Shown piece by piece: positions 26,069 to 34,701 of a stretch of DNA of 58,095 bases. A program made the translations under genes and the position numbers. Origin of the DNA: Phycisphaerales bacterium (GTDB lineage Bacteria > Planctomycetota > Phycisphaerae > Phycisphaerales > UBA1924). The DNA lies in contig JARGPA010000021.1 of NCBI GenBank assembly GCA_029213305.1, positions 1 to 58,095 on the forward strand. The letters are read 5' to 3'. The notes beneath the pieces were generated by a model, which saw only the letters and a program-made list of their open reading frames with translations, ran no database searches and was not told the DNA's origin. Positions within the stretch are counted from its first letter, which is position 1. Each line of letters begins with the position of its first letter.

Positions 26069-27457
26069 TTATGGCGAAGGATTGCTCGGTTTCGTGTTCT
26101 GGTGGATTGATGTATCATCTGTATAAGGCTGCGCTTGGAATCCATAGTCAGGTCTGGGTTGGTACATGGATCGGATCCATTCCATCGCATTTTTGTATTT
26201 GATTTCACGAGTTGATCGGAAAATTGGTCGAAACCCTCTTCCAGGACGATTTGCAGGGATTTCAGGGTGAGGCCGAAGTGAGTTCTGCTCGATCATTCCC
26301 ATCTGGAGCAATGGGGATCGCTCAGGATCTTCGTAATTGATTAGACGAGCACCGTCGCTCATAGTGAAGTTGTCAATGATGTAAAAGTTCGTGTAGAGAG
26401 CTTCAACGGAGTTTGGACGATGATTGATGAGCTTAAATCGGCCAGCTTCGGCGCCACCATGACAGCGAGTCGAGGCACACGCATTGATTAACCAGCCGCG
26501 ATCGCTGTACACATTTTGCTTAAAATCCTTGATGGATGTAGGATCTTCGAGAACCTGGATTTGTGAATAGAGATCCCTTGCTTTGAGAGAGAAGATGATT
26601 CTGAGTTTTTCGATCTCAGGTAACGAGAAAATTTTATTTCGTTCGTCCTGATTCGCAGAAAACTCGTCTGGTTGTCTTCGGATGAGTTCTTTAAGTGTCT
26701 CGTCATCGATCCGGAGCTTTGGCGGATTCCTGAGATCAATCTCATAAATTCTCATGAGATTGATCTGCTCTGGTGTCAAAGGCGTAATCTGTGGGCGAGT
26801 AGGGCGCCGACTTGGAAGGTTAAGCTCTGGGTCTGAATTTGATTTACTTGGTTCTGTTGACGCGGGTGACTCGATCTTTGTTGAATCATCCTTGTTTTTA
26901 GTCTTTTTGTTTTTTGTACCAAGTTTGTCATACTCTGTAAGCCAGGTATAAAGGAGCTTAGCTCTTGGGTTGTTTGGATCAATATCGAGCACAGATCGGA
27001 GTTCTTTCACCGCAAGGGCGTACGCCTGTCTTGCTCTTAACCATTCGATTAGAGTGAGTCTCGATTCGATATCATCATCAGGAATCGCAGAACGCATCTC
27101 TTTATATCGTTCTTCTACTGGTGGGAGCAAGGTAACTTTCGCTACACGATCTCGTTGAAAAGTTGTCTCGATGCCATCAATATCAACGACGACGATGAGC
27201 GAGTTCTGACGGATGAGTTCGCCGGTAACTTTTCGCCCACTGAGCAGTGTGATGACACATTCTTGGATTCCAGTTTTTGTGCTCGTTTTCTCATCCGATT
27301 GAACAGCAGGATCGGTATTCGGTGCCTGTGCATTTGCGACGCTAAGAAAACTGAACATCAGCGAGATTCCCACAATGCTCAGTTGTGCGATCCGTACCAA
27401 CTTGGTTGATACTGAGGGATCATTGACGATAAAGAGTTGAAATGGGATCAGTTTCAT
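26069..27457 (-). CDS. Exported hypothetical protein with CX4CH (cytochrome c-like) motif
   Basis: The 462-residue protein has a signal peptide (cut likely after residue 43, ANA|QAP) and an SH3-like segment with SGRKVTGELIRQNSLIVVV. A TPR-like pair of helices (about 130-175) and a Lys/Ser/Pro-rich linker follow. The C-terminal part contains CASTRCHGG at 327-335, that is CX4CH, a variant of the heme c attachment motif, then GRFKLINHRP as seen in planctomycete cytochrome-like domains. Heme binding is unproven. There is no Shine-Dalgarno site, but a CATACT hexamer lies six bases before ATG. Confidence 0.7.
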   Translation of the reverse strand: MKLIPFQLFIVNDPSVSTKLVRIAQLSIVGISLMFSFLSVANAQAPNTDPAVQSDEKTSTKTGIQECVITLLSGRKVTGELIRQNSLIVVVDIDGIETTFQRDRVAKVTLLPPVEERYKEMRSAIPDDDIESRLTLIEWLRARQAYALAVKELRSVLDIDPNNPRAKLLYTWLTEYDKLGTKNKKTKNKDDSTKIESPASTEPSKSNSDPELNLPSRRPTRPQITPLTPEQINLMRIYEIDLRNPPKLRIDDETLKELIRRQPDEFSANQDERNKIFSLPEIEKLRIIFSLKARDLYSQIQVLEDPTSIKDFKQNVYSDRGWLINACASTRCHGGAEAGRFKLINHRPNSVEALYTNFYIIDNFTMSDGARLINYEDPERSPLLQMGMIEQNSLRPHPEIPANRPGRGFRPIFRSTREIKYKNAMEWIRSMYQPRPDYGFQAQPYTDDTSIHQNTKPSNPSP

Positions 27458-27715
27458 AAGATGAGTATGGGTGATCAGAGCAGCGGGTGCGTTTCTGCAG
27501 TCATATTGATGTAAAACGAGAGCAAGTTGCTATTTGCAATGATACGGGGCGCTATATCAATATACCTGATTTTTTTGATCCCGGTTCCATTCATGCTGGG
27601 AGGAAAAACGCACAAGGTGAGGCACTGATGAGGTTTACAACTAAGAAAATGACTCGTTGCTGTAGATCGGGTTCGTGAGTTGAGAGACTGGTTGTATCTT
27701 TATGTTGGATATGAA

Positions 27716-27757
27716 TAGAAAAATGCACTGCTCAGATGATCTCTAAGCAGTGCATTT
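27716..27757 (-). terminator. Rho-independent terminator of the chemotaxis operon
   Basis: AAATGCACTGCT (27721-27732) and AGCAGTGCATTT (27746-27757) are perfect 12-base arms. On the minus strand the stem is followed by TTTCTATTC, giving a T-rich tail. It lies about 75 bases after the cheY stop. Confidence 0.8.
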
Positions 27758-27803
27758 GATCTGGTTTATTCACAAATGAAACCAAATTGGTAGTCACTTT
27801 GTG

Positions 27804-27821
27804 TGAGCAGTGCGCTGCTCA
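27804..27821. other. Short hairpin next to the cheY stop
   Basis: TGAGCAG and CTGCTCA pair perfectly around a TGCG loop, nine bases after the cheY stop. No T-run follows. It may protect the 3' end of the transcript. Confidence 0.5.
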
Positions 27822-27829
27822 ATGTCGAG

Positions 27830-28204
27830 TTACGAGTTAGCGCCACACTTTGAAAGAGTCTCAGTGATGCGCTCGCTGAGCAAGTCTGGAGTGAACGGTT
27901 TCACAACATAGTTGTTGACGCCTGCCTTGATTGCTTCAATCACTCGGCTCTTTTCAGCTTCTGTAGTCACCATGATTAACGGCGTGCTCTTGTCTGTTTC
28001 TCGGAATGTCTTGACAAAGGTCAAGCCGTCCATGACAGGCATGTTCCAATCTACAAGACAGAGTTCAGGTTTGAATGAACCGATTTTGTTGAGTGCGTCC
28101 TGCCCATCGCAGGCTTCTTCAAGCTCGTTGTATCCAAGTTGCTTGAGGACTGATTTCTGGATGTTACGCATAGTCTTAGAGTCGTCGATTAAAAGGATTC
28201 GCAT
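27830..28204 (-). CDS. cheY: Chemotaxis response regulator CheY
   Basis: A single receiver domain of 124 residues. The acidic pocket Asp7-Asp8, the phosphorylation site Asp52 in LVDWNMPVMDG, the Thr in MVTTEAE and the Lys in VVKPF are all present. Phosphorylated by CheA, it would bind the flagellar switch (a FliN-like protein is encoded at 11387-11722). Start at 28204 follows AAGGA at good spacing; a longer reading into cheX is not needed. Last gene of the operon. Confidence 0.9.
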   Translation of the reverse strand: MRILLIDDSKTMRNIQKSVLKQLGYNELEEACDGQDALNKIGSFKPELCLVDWNMPVMDGLTFVKTFRETDKSTPLIMVTTEAEKSRVIEAIKAGVNNYVVKPFTPDLLSERITETLSKCGANS

Positions 28205-28244
28205 GGGAATGTTCCTTGTGGAAAATATGTATTCTTCGAATAGG

Positions 28245-28739
28245 TTAGGCTGCGGTTGATGTTGAGGTTGAAGCAGTTTCTGTCGCATTCCGAAGTGCAA
28301 CTTCGAGTACCACTTCGCCGCAATCTGTGTTACATGGAATTAGCACGCATGGGATGTTAGAACTCGATGCGACACGATGTCCTGCTCCGATGACTACTGA
28401 AGGGCAAGAGATAGATACTGACTTGCGTTGGAACTCAGCCTTTGCGTTTCCAGAAATCATATTGATGAGTTCGCCGACAGCGTCTGCAAAGTCGTCAGAA
28501 TCTGCGAGCATTTCCATGCCTGTAAACAGGGCAACGATTGATTCTGCAGCGTCGATTGGCATTGAGAGCACGATTGTGCCGACCATTTCGCCTGACACTC
28601 CGATGATTCCAGAAACATCATGGGATGTCTTCGAATCAGTCTTGATTCGTGGTTCACCAATTTCAACAGGTAGTTGGAACATGGTACTGAAGACATTCTG
28701 AATCGATGTCATAAACGGGGTAATAAAACTAGCGTCCAT
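28245..28739 (-). CDS. cheX: Chemotaxis phosphatase CheX
   Basis: The 164-residue protein has the CheX pattern: DVSGIIGVSGEMVGTIVLSMP near 41-61 and DAVGELINMISGNAK (86-100). Glu90 and Asn93 are the ExxN pair that removes phosphate from CheY-P in the CheC/CheX/FliY family. A short Thr/Ser tail ends the protein. ATG follows AAGGAG at seven bases. It lies between cheA and cheY, and no cheZ or cheC is seen in the window. Confidence 0.88.
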   Translation of the reverse strand: MDASFITPFMTSIQNVFSTMFQLPVEIGEPRIKTDSKTSHDVSGIIGVSGEMVGTIVLSMPIDAAESIVALFTGMEMLADSDDFADAVGELINMISGNAKAEFQRKSVSISCPSVVIGAGHRVASSSNIPCVLIPCNTDCGEVVLEVALRNATETASTSTSTAA

Positions 28740-28774
28740 CCTTGGGCTCCTTCAAAGGGATGATGAGATCAGTG

Positions 28775-31105
28775 TTAAAGTGCGCCGGTCATTGCGCCGC
28801 GTTGATTCCGTGAGACTCGCATAAGTTCTGCGATGTCCATAATGAGACTGACGCCGCCGTCGTTGCGGACCGTTGCTCCTGAGAGCGGGCCTTCGCGTTG
28901 AACGCCGTCGAGGGGTTTGATAACGATTTCTTGTTGACCGATTACGCGTGATACACGCAAACCGATGACTCTTTGATTAAAACCAATGACAACAACAAAG
29001 TTTTCATCTGTTCTATTCTCTGGAGCGACATTGAATACCTCTTGCGAGCTGATCAATGGGTACACAGATCCTCGAAGATGAATAACAGGTTCGTCGCCTA
29101 GTTCTGAGAGCATCTCAGGTGATGGGTGAACAATCTCAGTGATATTTGTTAATGGGATTGCGAACACTTCATCTGAAACTGCAACCATCATCGCAGGCAT
29201 GATCGCGACAGTGAGAGGGATGCTGATGTTAATCGTGGTTCCTTCACCCGTTACCGAATCAATCGAGATCGTGCCTTTGAGCTTGCTCTCGATATTGGTA
29301 CGGACTACATCCATTCCAACGCCTCGGCCGGACAGATCTGATACCTCATCTGCGGTAGAGAACCCAGGTTCAAGGATGAAACGGAATACTTCTTCATTTG
29401 ATAGTGCAGGGAGTTGCTCCATCGAGATCAGTCCGCGTTCTACTGCTTTTTGTCCGATGGTATCTCTATTGAGTCCTTTACCATTGTCGATGATCTGTAC
29501 ACTGACATGACTGCCTTGATGTCCTGCAACAATCTGAATTGTGCCAGTTTCATCTTTGCCAGCCGCGAGTCGATCTGCGGGGGTCTCAATTCCATGGTCG
29601 GCGCTGTTTCGTAGAAGATGGACTAGCGGATCACCGAGCTCCTCGATGACCGATTTGTCGACTTCGGTGTCGCCTCCGATGATTTCGAGTTTCATCATCT
29701 TTTCAGTCTTCGTCGCAAGATCACGGATCAATCGCGGGTACTTGCCAAAGAGCTTGTCGAGAGGTTGCATTCGGGTCCGCATTACTGCGAGTTGGATATC
29801 ACCTGTTACACGATCAAGAGTGCTCGCGGTGATCTCGATTTGCTCCATGAGCTCTGCGTCTTGAACAACTCGATCGAGTGTTTCTGACATTGCTCCGATT
29901 CGATTTTTTTGGAGTACGAGTTCGCCGACAAGATTCATGAGTGATTCGAGACGAGATACTTCAACACGGATCGTCTGCTCGATGATATTCGCAGGACCCT
30001 TCTTTGTTGCTTTGAGCTCGGTCTGATTTGCAGTGTTAGACTGATTCGAAACAACAGATTCTGCAACTTCAGTTTCCTCTGCAGCGCTGTATTGAGTCTC
30101 ATCGAAGTTAGAGTCAGCCTCGTCACTGCCGTAAGGGATCCCATCAGTTTTGAGCGCTGTATATGGGTCGCAACCTGAAGAGAGAACTCCCTCACTGAGG
30201 GTTCCACCTTCTGCAATGACACTTATTCTCTCGATGAGTGTATCTGCAGGCCAACTGACGATTTGCTGATTAACGAGTGCCTTTGTTTGCTCGTTGAGCA
30301 GGAGGCACATTCCATGAAGGCGAGGAACAATCTGTGTGATATGATCGTCTGTAAGTGAATCAATTCCTTCGAGGGATTTGGCCAAAGAGTTTGCAAATAT
30401 TACAATTTCTTTGATCTCAAAGAAATCAACAGTTCGAGCGATTTCTTCGAACATCTCAGAGACAAAGAGACCCGCAGATGATCGGCTGTCTTGATCGAGT
30501 AAGTCGTTTAGTTTATCTGTTGCTTGGGAAATAGATTCATCAATGTCTGTTGCGAGATGCTCGATTAAATCGAGTTTTGATGCATCCAACGAAGTGAAGG
30601 TGACTGTTCTGCCATCAGCATATTCAGTGTGTTCACTCGAAGAGGAATCTGAAAATCCGTTTGTAGTTTCATTGGCTGCGTTTGTATCACTCCCCGCATG
30701 ATTGAGGGTGCCGCCCTCTCCGAGAATAGTGAGCTTTCGGATAAGGTCTGGGTCCGCAGGAGTAAGATCAGTAGTTCCTTCGGTGAGTTCGTCAAACTGA
30801 ATTTTCAGGATGTCGACTGAATCGAGGAGTAAGTCCATCTCCTCTTTCCCAATTAATAGATCCCCGTTACGAGCAGTGTTCAGCGCGCTCTCTGCAGAGT
30901 GTGCGATTGCAACAAGATTTGTGAGAGCAAGAAATGAAGCACTCCCCTTGATTGTGTGCAAGGCGCGGAAGATTTGGTTGAGTAGTTCTAAATCTGATGG
31001 TCTCGACTCGAGTGAGACAAGATCGACTTCGAGTTGTTCAAGAAGTTCACCTGATTCGGTAAGAAAATCTTGCATGATTTCTGGATCAAAGTTGTAATCA
31101 CTCAT
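28775..31105 (-). CDS. cheA: Chemotaxis histidine kinase CheA
   Basis: The 776-residue kinase has an N-terminal HPt domain with phospho-accepting His50 in RALHTIKGSAS, then a long variable region (about 110-380) where a CheY-binding domain is not obvious. Dimerisation helices come next with EVSRLESLMNLVGELVL, then a GHKL ATPase with the N-box HLLRNSADHG near 491 and the G-box SGRGVGMDVV near 592, and a CheW-like C-terminal domain. It phosphorylates CheY and CheB. Its start overlaps cheR by four bases, with AAGGA upstream. Confidence 0.93.
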   Translation of the reverse strand: MSDYNFDPEIMQDFLTESGELLEQLEVDLVSLESRPSDLELLNQIFRALHTIKGSASFLALTNLVAIAHSAESALNTARNGDLLIGKEEMDLLLDSVDILKIQFDELTEGTTDLTPADPDLIRKLTILGEGGTLNHAGSDTNAANETTNGFSDSSSSEHTEYADGRTVTFTSLDASKLDLIEHLATDIDESISQATDKLNDLLDQDSRSSAGLFVSEMFEEIARTVDFFEIKEIVIFANSLAKSLEGIDSLTDDHITQIVPRLHGMCLLLNEQTKALVNQQIVSWPADTLIERISVIAEGGTLSEGVLSSGCDPYTALKTDGIPYGSDEADSNFDETQYSAAEETEVAESVVSNQSNTANQTELKATKKGPANIIEQTIRVEVSRLESLMNLVGELVLQKNRIGAMSETLDRVVQDAELMEQIEITASTLDRVTGDIQLAVMRTRMQPLDKLFGKYPRLIRDLATKTEKMMKLEIIGGDTEVDKSVIEELGDPLVHLLRNSADHGIETPADRLAAGKDETGTIQIVAGHQGSHVSVQIIDNGKGLNRDTIGQKAVERGLISMEQLPALSNEEVFRFILEPGFSTADEVSDLSGRGVGMDVVRTNIESKLKGTISIDSVTGEGTTINISIPLTVAIMPAMMVAVSDEVFAIPLTNITEIVHPSPEMLSELGDEPVIHLRGSVYPLISSQEVFNVAPENRTDENFVVVIGFNQRVIGLRVSRVIGQQEIVIKPLDGVQREGPLSGATVRNDGGVSLIMDIAELMRVSRNQRGAMTGAL

Positions 31106-31983
31106 GACTGAGTTCCTTCCGAAGTTGCCGCAAACGCGTTCTTCTGATAACAGAACCCTTGCGGAATTTGAAGTTGTGTGAAGTCTTCAGTGAGGGATTT
31201 AATTCGTTCGGAGTGCCCGATGAATAGTGTGCCGTCTGCAGCGAGTTGGTTTTCAAACATCGAGACTACATCTCGTTTCATATCGTCATCAAAGTAGATG
31301 AGTACATTTCGACAGAAGATTACATCCCAAGTCCCGTGACGTTTCGCTGCGAGTCGATCTTTGAGATTGTGCTTTTCAAAGTTCACCATCGAGCGGATAG
31401 TTTCATCAAGTATGAACTGGCGCCCATCTTCCTTGAAGTATCTGTTTTTCATCAAGTTCGAAGTAGTGCGGACGGCATAGGAGGTATATGTGCCGCTGTT
31501 TGCGACATCCAACGCTTTCTCTGAGATGTCTGTCCCAAGGATTTCGATATGCCAATCGCTCAAGCGAACTCCGAGGGTTCGATGCAGGAGCATCGCGATT
31601 GTGAATGGTTCTTCTCCTGTGGAACACGCAGCGGACCAAATTCTCAATCGCTTTGTTTTTGCTCGAGCATCGAGGATTTGTGGAAGGATTTGCTTTTCGA
31701 ATACATCGAGCTGGGATTCGTTGCGGAAGAAACTCGTTTCATTTATGGTGATGCGATTAAACATCTCTTGAAACTCTTCCATTTGATAAGGACCCATCGT
31801 GAGATATGCGATGTACTGATCAAAGTCATTCATCTCAAGCTCACTAATACGATGTGACAGCCTGGATTCAATGATGTATTTCTTGGTATCAGGAAAATGG
31901 ATCCCAGATCGATCGTAGATGATCTTGGCCATTGTCTTAAACTGTTGCGGATTCATCGCGATTTTCTTGCTTGTAAAACTCAT
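31102..31983 (-). CDS. cheR: Chemotaxis protein methyltransferase CheR
   Basis: The 293-residue enzyme methylates glutamates of chemoreceptors with SAM to drive adaptation. The N-terminal helical domain has IYDRSGIHFPDTKKYIIESRL. The catalytic domain shows RIWSAACSTGEEPFTIAML, ILGTDISEKAL, NVLIYFDDD and LFIGHSE, all standard CheR motifs. It lies between cheW and cheA and is likely coupled to cheA by a four-base overlap. A later ATG (codon 10) is also possible as start. Confidence 0.93.
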   Translation of the reverse strand: MSFTSKKIAMNPQQFKTMAKIIYDRSGIHFPDTKKYIIESRLSHRISELEMNDFDQYIAYLTMGPYQMEEFQEMFNRITINETSFFRNESQLDVFEKQILPQILDARAKTKRLRIWSAACSTGEEPFTIAMLLHRTLGVRLSDWHIEILGTDISEKALDVANSGTYTSYAVRTTSNLMKNRYFKEDGRQFILDETIRSMVNFEKHNLKDRLAAKRHGTWDVIFCRNVLIYFDDDMKRDVVSMFENQLAADGTLFIGHSERIKSLTEDFTQLQIPQGFCYQKNAFAATSEGTQS

Positions 31984-32018
31984 GATTCGCGTGCTTTCTA
32001 ACTAGAAATTGGATGGGA

Positions 32019-32516
32019 TCAAGCTGCGGCTTTTTTCATACTCGAAATAGTGTTGAGTGATTCCGCTGAGAGTAAGCTGTCAAGATTAAGCAAGATCAAT
32101 AGACGATCATCAAGCTTGGCAACACCAGAGACAAAGCTCGCGTCAACTGAGGTTGTCATCTGTGGGGTGGGTTCAATAATTGATTTATTGATTCTTAAAA
32201 CTTCATGCACAGAATCGACAATAAACCCGAGGGTAGTTCCGTTGAGTTCAACGACAATTATTCGTGAATCATCATCAAGACTTGATGCTTCGAGTCCGAA
32301 CTTTAACCGAAGATCGAGTACAGGAATAATCCGTCCACGAAGGTTGATCACGCCCTCGATTCCCTCAGGGCTCTGGGGGACTTTGGTTAATGAAATCATT
32401 CGATTGATTTCTTGAACACTCAAAATATTCACAGCGAATAGTTCTTCGCCGACGGTGAAACTAACTAGTTGGATTTGAGATTCAGTAGGTTTCGATTGAC
32501 TTGAATGTGCATTCAT
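32019..32516 (-). CDS. cheW: Chemotaxis adaptor CheW
   Basis: A 165-residue CheW: two beta-barrel subdomains with VSFTVGEELFAVNILSVQEINRM, GVINLRGRIIPVLDLRLKFG and TLGFIVDSVHEVLRI. It links CheA to receptors in the signalling array. GGAG stands five bases before ATG 32516; a TTG four codons upstream sits inside that ribosome site and is rejected as start. Adjacent to cheR. Confidence 0.93.
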   Translation of the reverse strand: MNAHSSQSKPTESQIQLVSFTVGEELFAVNILSVQEINRMISLTKVPQSPEGIEGVINLRGRIIPVLDLRLKFGLEASSLDDDSRIIVVELNGTTLGFIVDSVHEVLRINKSIIEPTPQMTTSVDASFVSGVAKLDDRLLILLNLDSLLSAESLNTISSMKKAAA

Positions 32517-32627
32517 ATTGTTCTCCAAGACTGCAGATGTCTCATTCGGTATCGTTCGTAATCCTGTCCCAATTCAGTCCATAATGGGAAACTGCGTCAG
32601 TAGTGGGAAAAAACACACTTTTGGGGA

Positions 32628-33731
32628 CTATGCGGAAATTCTACTTGGAATAGATAATCCGCCTAGATTTGTAATCAAATCACGAATTTGAGTTGGTGAT
32701 AAGACGAGATCCGCTAACTTGTTTTCAATCACTGCTTTGGGCATTCCATACACAACACAAGTGGATGCTGATTGAGCGATGATTTGTCCACCAGTTTTCT
32801 GAATGGATGCAGCACCCTTAGCGCCATCTGCGCCCATACCTGTTAGTTGGATTGCGAGCAGGTTTTCGCCATATATTTCGCTGGCTGCAGAAAACAACAA
32901 ATCAACTGAAGGCCTATATATCACACCTTGGATTTCTTCCGAGAGTTTGGCGATGACTTTTCCGCCTGCAGCACTCGTCGGTTTGAGATGATTCCCGCCC
33001 TGTGCGATGTAAATTCCTGGGTCAGAGATGATGGTGCCGTGCGCTGCGAGTTTTACTTTGCATTTACAGAGTTGATCGAGTCTGTTCGAAAGGCTCTTTG
33101 TAAAGAGCTCAGGCATGTGTTGAGCAACGATAATCGGAACCCGTAGATTTGAAGGGAGCTTTGAAAAAATCTCCTCAAGCACTGGAGGTCCGCCTGTAGA
33201 TGATCCAACAACGACTGCTTTTACCCGTGAGAAATCAATCTCTTTTTCGTTCACATGCTCTTGTATAGATTGATTTTTGGTTTTCGATATCCGAGCTGAG
33301 GGTCTGTGAGTGGTTTGTTGGATTACAGTGCGATGACCTCCGATTGCGTGGAGCTTTGCGAGAAGTTCTTGTTTGAATCCTGCGTCGTTTTTACCCACAG
33401 TTGCAGGGTCTTTTCCGATGACATCAGAAGCTCCGATTCGCATTGCTTTAAATGCTTCTGTTGATCCATCAACTGTTAAAGATGAGCACATGAGAACTGC
33501 GGGTTTGAAATCGTGACATAGAGCTTTAATTTCTCGCAATGCACTCAACCCATCTTTTCGAGGCATTTCTATATCAAGTGTGATCAGGTCAGGTTTGAGG
33601 GAGAGGGCTTTCTCCACGCCGTCTTCGCCGTCTCGTGCAGTTCCAACCACTTCAAACGCAGAGTCTGAAGCAATCATTTCACTGATCATTTTGCGCATAA
33701 ATGCTGAGTCATCGACAACTAGTACTCGCAC
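32628..33731 (-). CDS. cheB: Chemotaxis protein-glutamate methylesterase CheB
   Basis: A 367-residue response-regulator enzyme. The receiver domain has Asp7, Asp8 and phospho-site Asp53 in LITLDIEMPRKDG. The methylesterase domain has Ser178 in GSSTGGPP, His205 in AQHMPELF and the Asp in GMGADGAKG. When phosphorylated by CheA it removes receptor methyl groups and opposes CheR. GTG is the start, with GAAGGG upstream. It is the first gene of the che operon; no convincing promoter was found upstream, where the intergenic region also holds the tRNA-Leu terminator. Confidence 0.93.
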   Translation of the reverse strand: MRVLVVDDSAFMRKMISEMIASDSAFEVVGTARDGEDGVEKALSLKPDLITLDIEMPRKDGLSALREIKALCHDFKPAVLMCSSLTVDGSTEAFKAMRIGASDVIGKDPATVGKNDAGFKQELLAKLHAIGGHRTVIQQTTHRPSARISKTKNQSIQEHVNEKEIDFSRVKAVVVGSSTGGPPVLEEIFSKLPSNLRVPIIVAQHMPELFTKSLSNRLDQLCKCKVKLAAHGTIISDPGIYIAQGGNHLKPTSAAGGKVIAKLSEEIQGVIYRPSVDLLFSAASEIYGENLLAIQLTGMGADGAKGAASIQKTGGQIIAQSASTCVVYGMPKAVIENKLADLVLSPTQIRDLITNLGGLSIPSRISA

Positions 33732-33851
33732 GTCTGGTCCCTTCTCATATACAAATTCAGTCTGAATATGGTTGAGATCGGACGAGCTATTGGGGCTCTT
33801 GAGTTCGATTCCTGATTGTCGTAGAAGTGGACAAATATAAGAAGGATTGGC

Positions 33852-33889
33852 AAAAAAAGAAGCAGCACCGGGGATTATCCGGTGCTGCT
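33852..33889 (-). terminator. Rho-independent terminator of tRNA-Leu
   Basis: Arms AGCAGCACCGG (33861-33871) and CCGGTGCTGCT (33879-33889) form a perfect 11-base stem with a seven-base loop. On the minus strand a run of seven T follows. It lies nine bases beyond the mature tRNA end. Confidence 0.9.
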
Positions 33890-33897
33890 AGTTTGAA

Positions 33898-33981
33898 TGC
33901 CCAAGAGAGGACTCGAACCTCCACTCCCTTGCGAGAACCACCACCTCAAGGTGGCGCGTCTACCAATTCCGCCACCTGGGC
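33898..33981 (-). tRNA. tRNA-Leu (anticodon GAG)
   Basis: An 84-base class II tRNA with a long variable arm. On the minus strand the acceptor arm is GCCCAGG with CTTGGGC, the anticodon stem CCACC/GGTGG holds loop TTGAGGT with anticodon GAG, and the T-arm is GGAGG/CCTCT with TTCGAGT. The discriminator is A and CCA is not encoded. It reads leucine CUU and CUC codons. Confidence 0.94.
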
Positions 33982-33997
33982 AGGTCAAGCGAGGAGA

Positions 33998-34025
33998 AGT
34001 ATAGGCTCTTTTCAAGCAGAGTCGA
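33998..34025 (-). promoter_or_regulatory. Probable promoter of tRNA-Leu
   Basis: On the minus strand TCGACT (34020-34025) and TATACT (33998-34003) are 16 bases apart. Transcription would start near 33990, about nine bases before the mature 5' end. Confidence 0.55.
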
Positions 34026-34176
34026 CTAATTCACGCTTGCGGATTCGCAATTCTGAACCGGGATTCTTCACTTAGAGGCTTCCAGCATAGATTTGGCAAG
34101 CTAGGATTGCGATGAAAGCTGATTCGTAACAGCCGTACACAGATCAGAAGGTTCTCCATCTATATCGAGGTTAAGT

Positions 34177-34647
34177 ATGTCAACCGAACTTTCAAACACC
34201 AAACAATCTATTTACAAAAAAATAGAACTGGGCGCTACCGACTCAGGAGTATTCTCTGAAGTCTCTCTGACGAACGATGGGCTTTCTTGCAAGGCGCTCA
34301 ATTCCGCCGAACCGGCCTTTTATTGGGTGCGGGTTTTAGACAATGATGTTTGGATTAGTCTTGAAACTGAAGATCGTTGGTTATCGGGTTCGATCGAAGA
34401 AGATCTCGTCAATACCGGTGACAAAATCGATGAACTGATCGAAGAAGAAGTCATCGATCTTGGCGATGATGGTGCGAAAGTCTCGATTGAGCATTTCCGA
34501 TCACCAGAAAAAATATATGTATTTCGATCGAAGCTTTCGACACAGATTGATGATCCCGCAGTTACGGATCGTGCGTTGATCTGGCTCAAAGGGTACGAAC
34601 TTGTATTCCGTGAGCTCGGGGATATGGACGAGTCTGATGAAGATTGA
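34177..34647 (+). CDS. Hypothetical acidic protein
   Basis: A 156-residue acidic cytoplasmic protein. The order of strands, for example FYWVRVLDNDVWISLETEDRWLSGSI and KIYVFRSKL, suggests a compact beta fold with a C-terminal helix and an Asp/Glu tail. No family is recognised. ATG 34177 follows GAGG at six bases. It precedes the glycosyltransferase gene by 54 bases on the same strand and could be read with it. Confidence 0.7.
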   Translation: MSTELSNTKQSIYKKIELGATDSGVFSEVSLTNDGLSCKALNSAEPAFYWVRVLDNDVWISLETEDRWLSGSIEEDLVNTGDKIDELIEEEVIDLGDDGAKVSIEHFRSPEKIYVFRSKLSTQIDDPAVTDRALIWLKGYELVFRELGDMDESDED

Positions 34648-34701
34648 TTCAAACTTCAACTCATGCTTGATTGATTCAAGTAGGAAGGCGGAATCTGAAC
34701 T

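Larger units (their letters stand above)
27458..27829. other. Intergenic region after the chemotaxis operon
   Basis: This 372-base stretch between the che operon end and the divergent-side exported protein holds the operon terminator and a second hairpin near cheY. A 63-codon frame from GTG 27487 lacks a ribosome site and protein-like composition, and was not called. No RNA gene was recognised. Confidence 0.5.

Noticed and set aside
27487..27678. 63-codon plus-strand frame after the che operon
   Set aside because: No ribosome site, Cys- and Arg-rich composition unlike neighbours, and no recognisable domain.
33755..33767. Palindrome ATTCAGTCTGAAT upstream of cheB considered as an operator
   Set aside because: A single short palindrome without a second copy or a known matching regulator; too weak to call.
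33827..34075. 82-codon plus-strand frame
   Set aside because: It lies across the complement of tRNA-Leu and its terminator; the protein-like string is a product of tRNA sequence.
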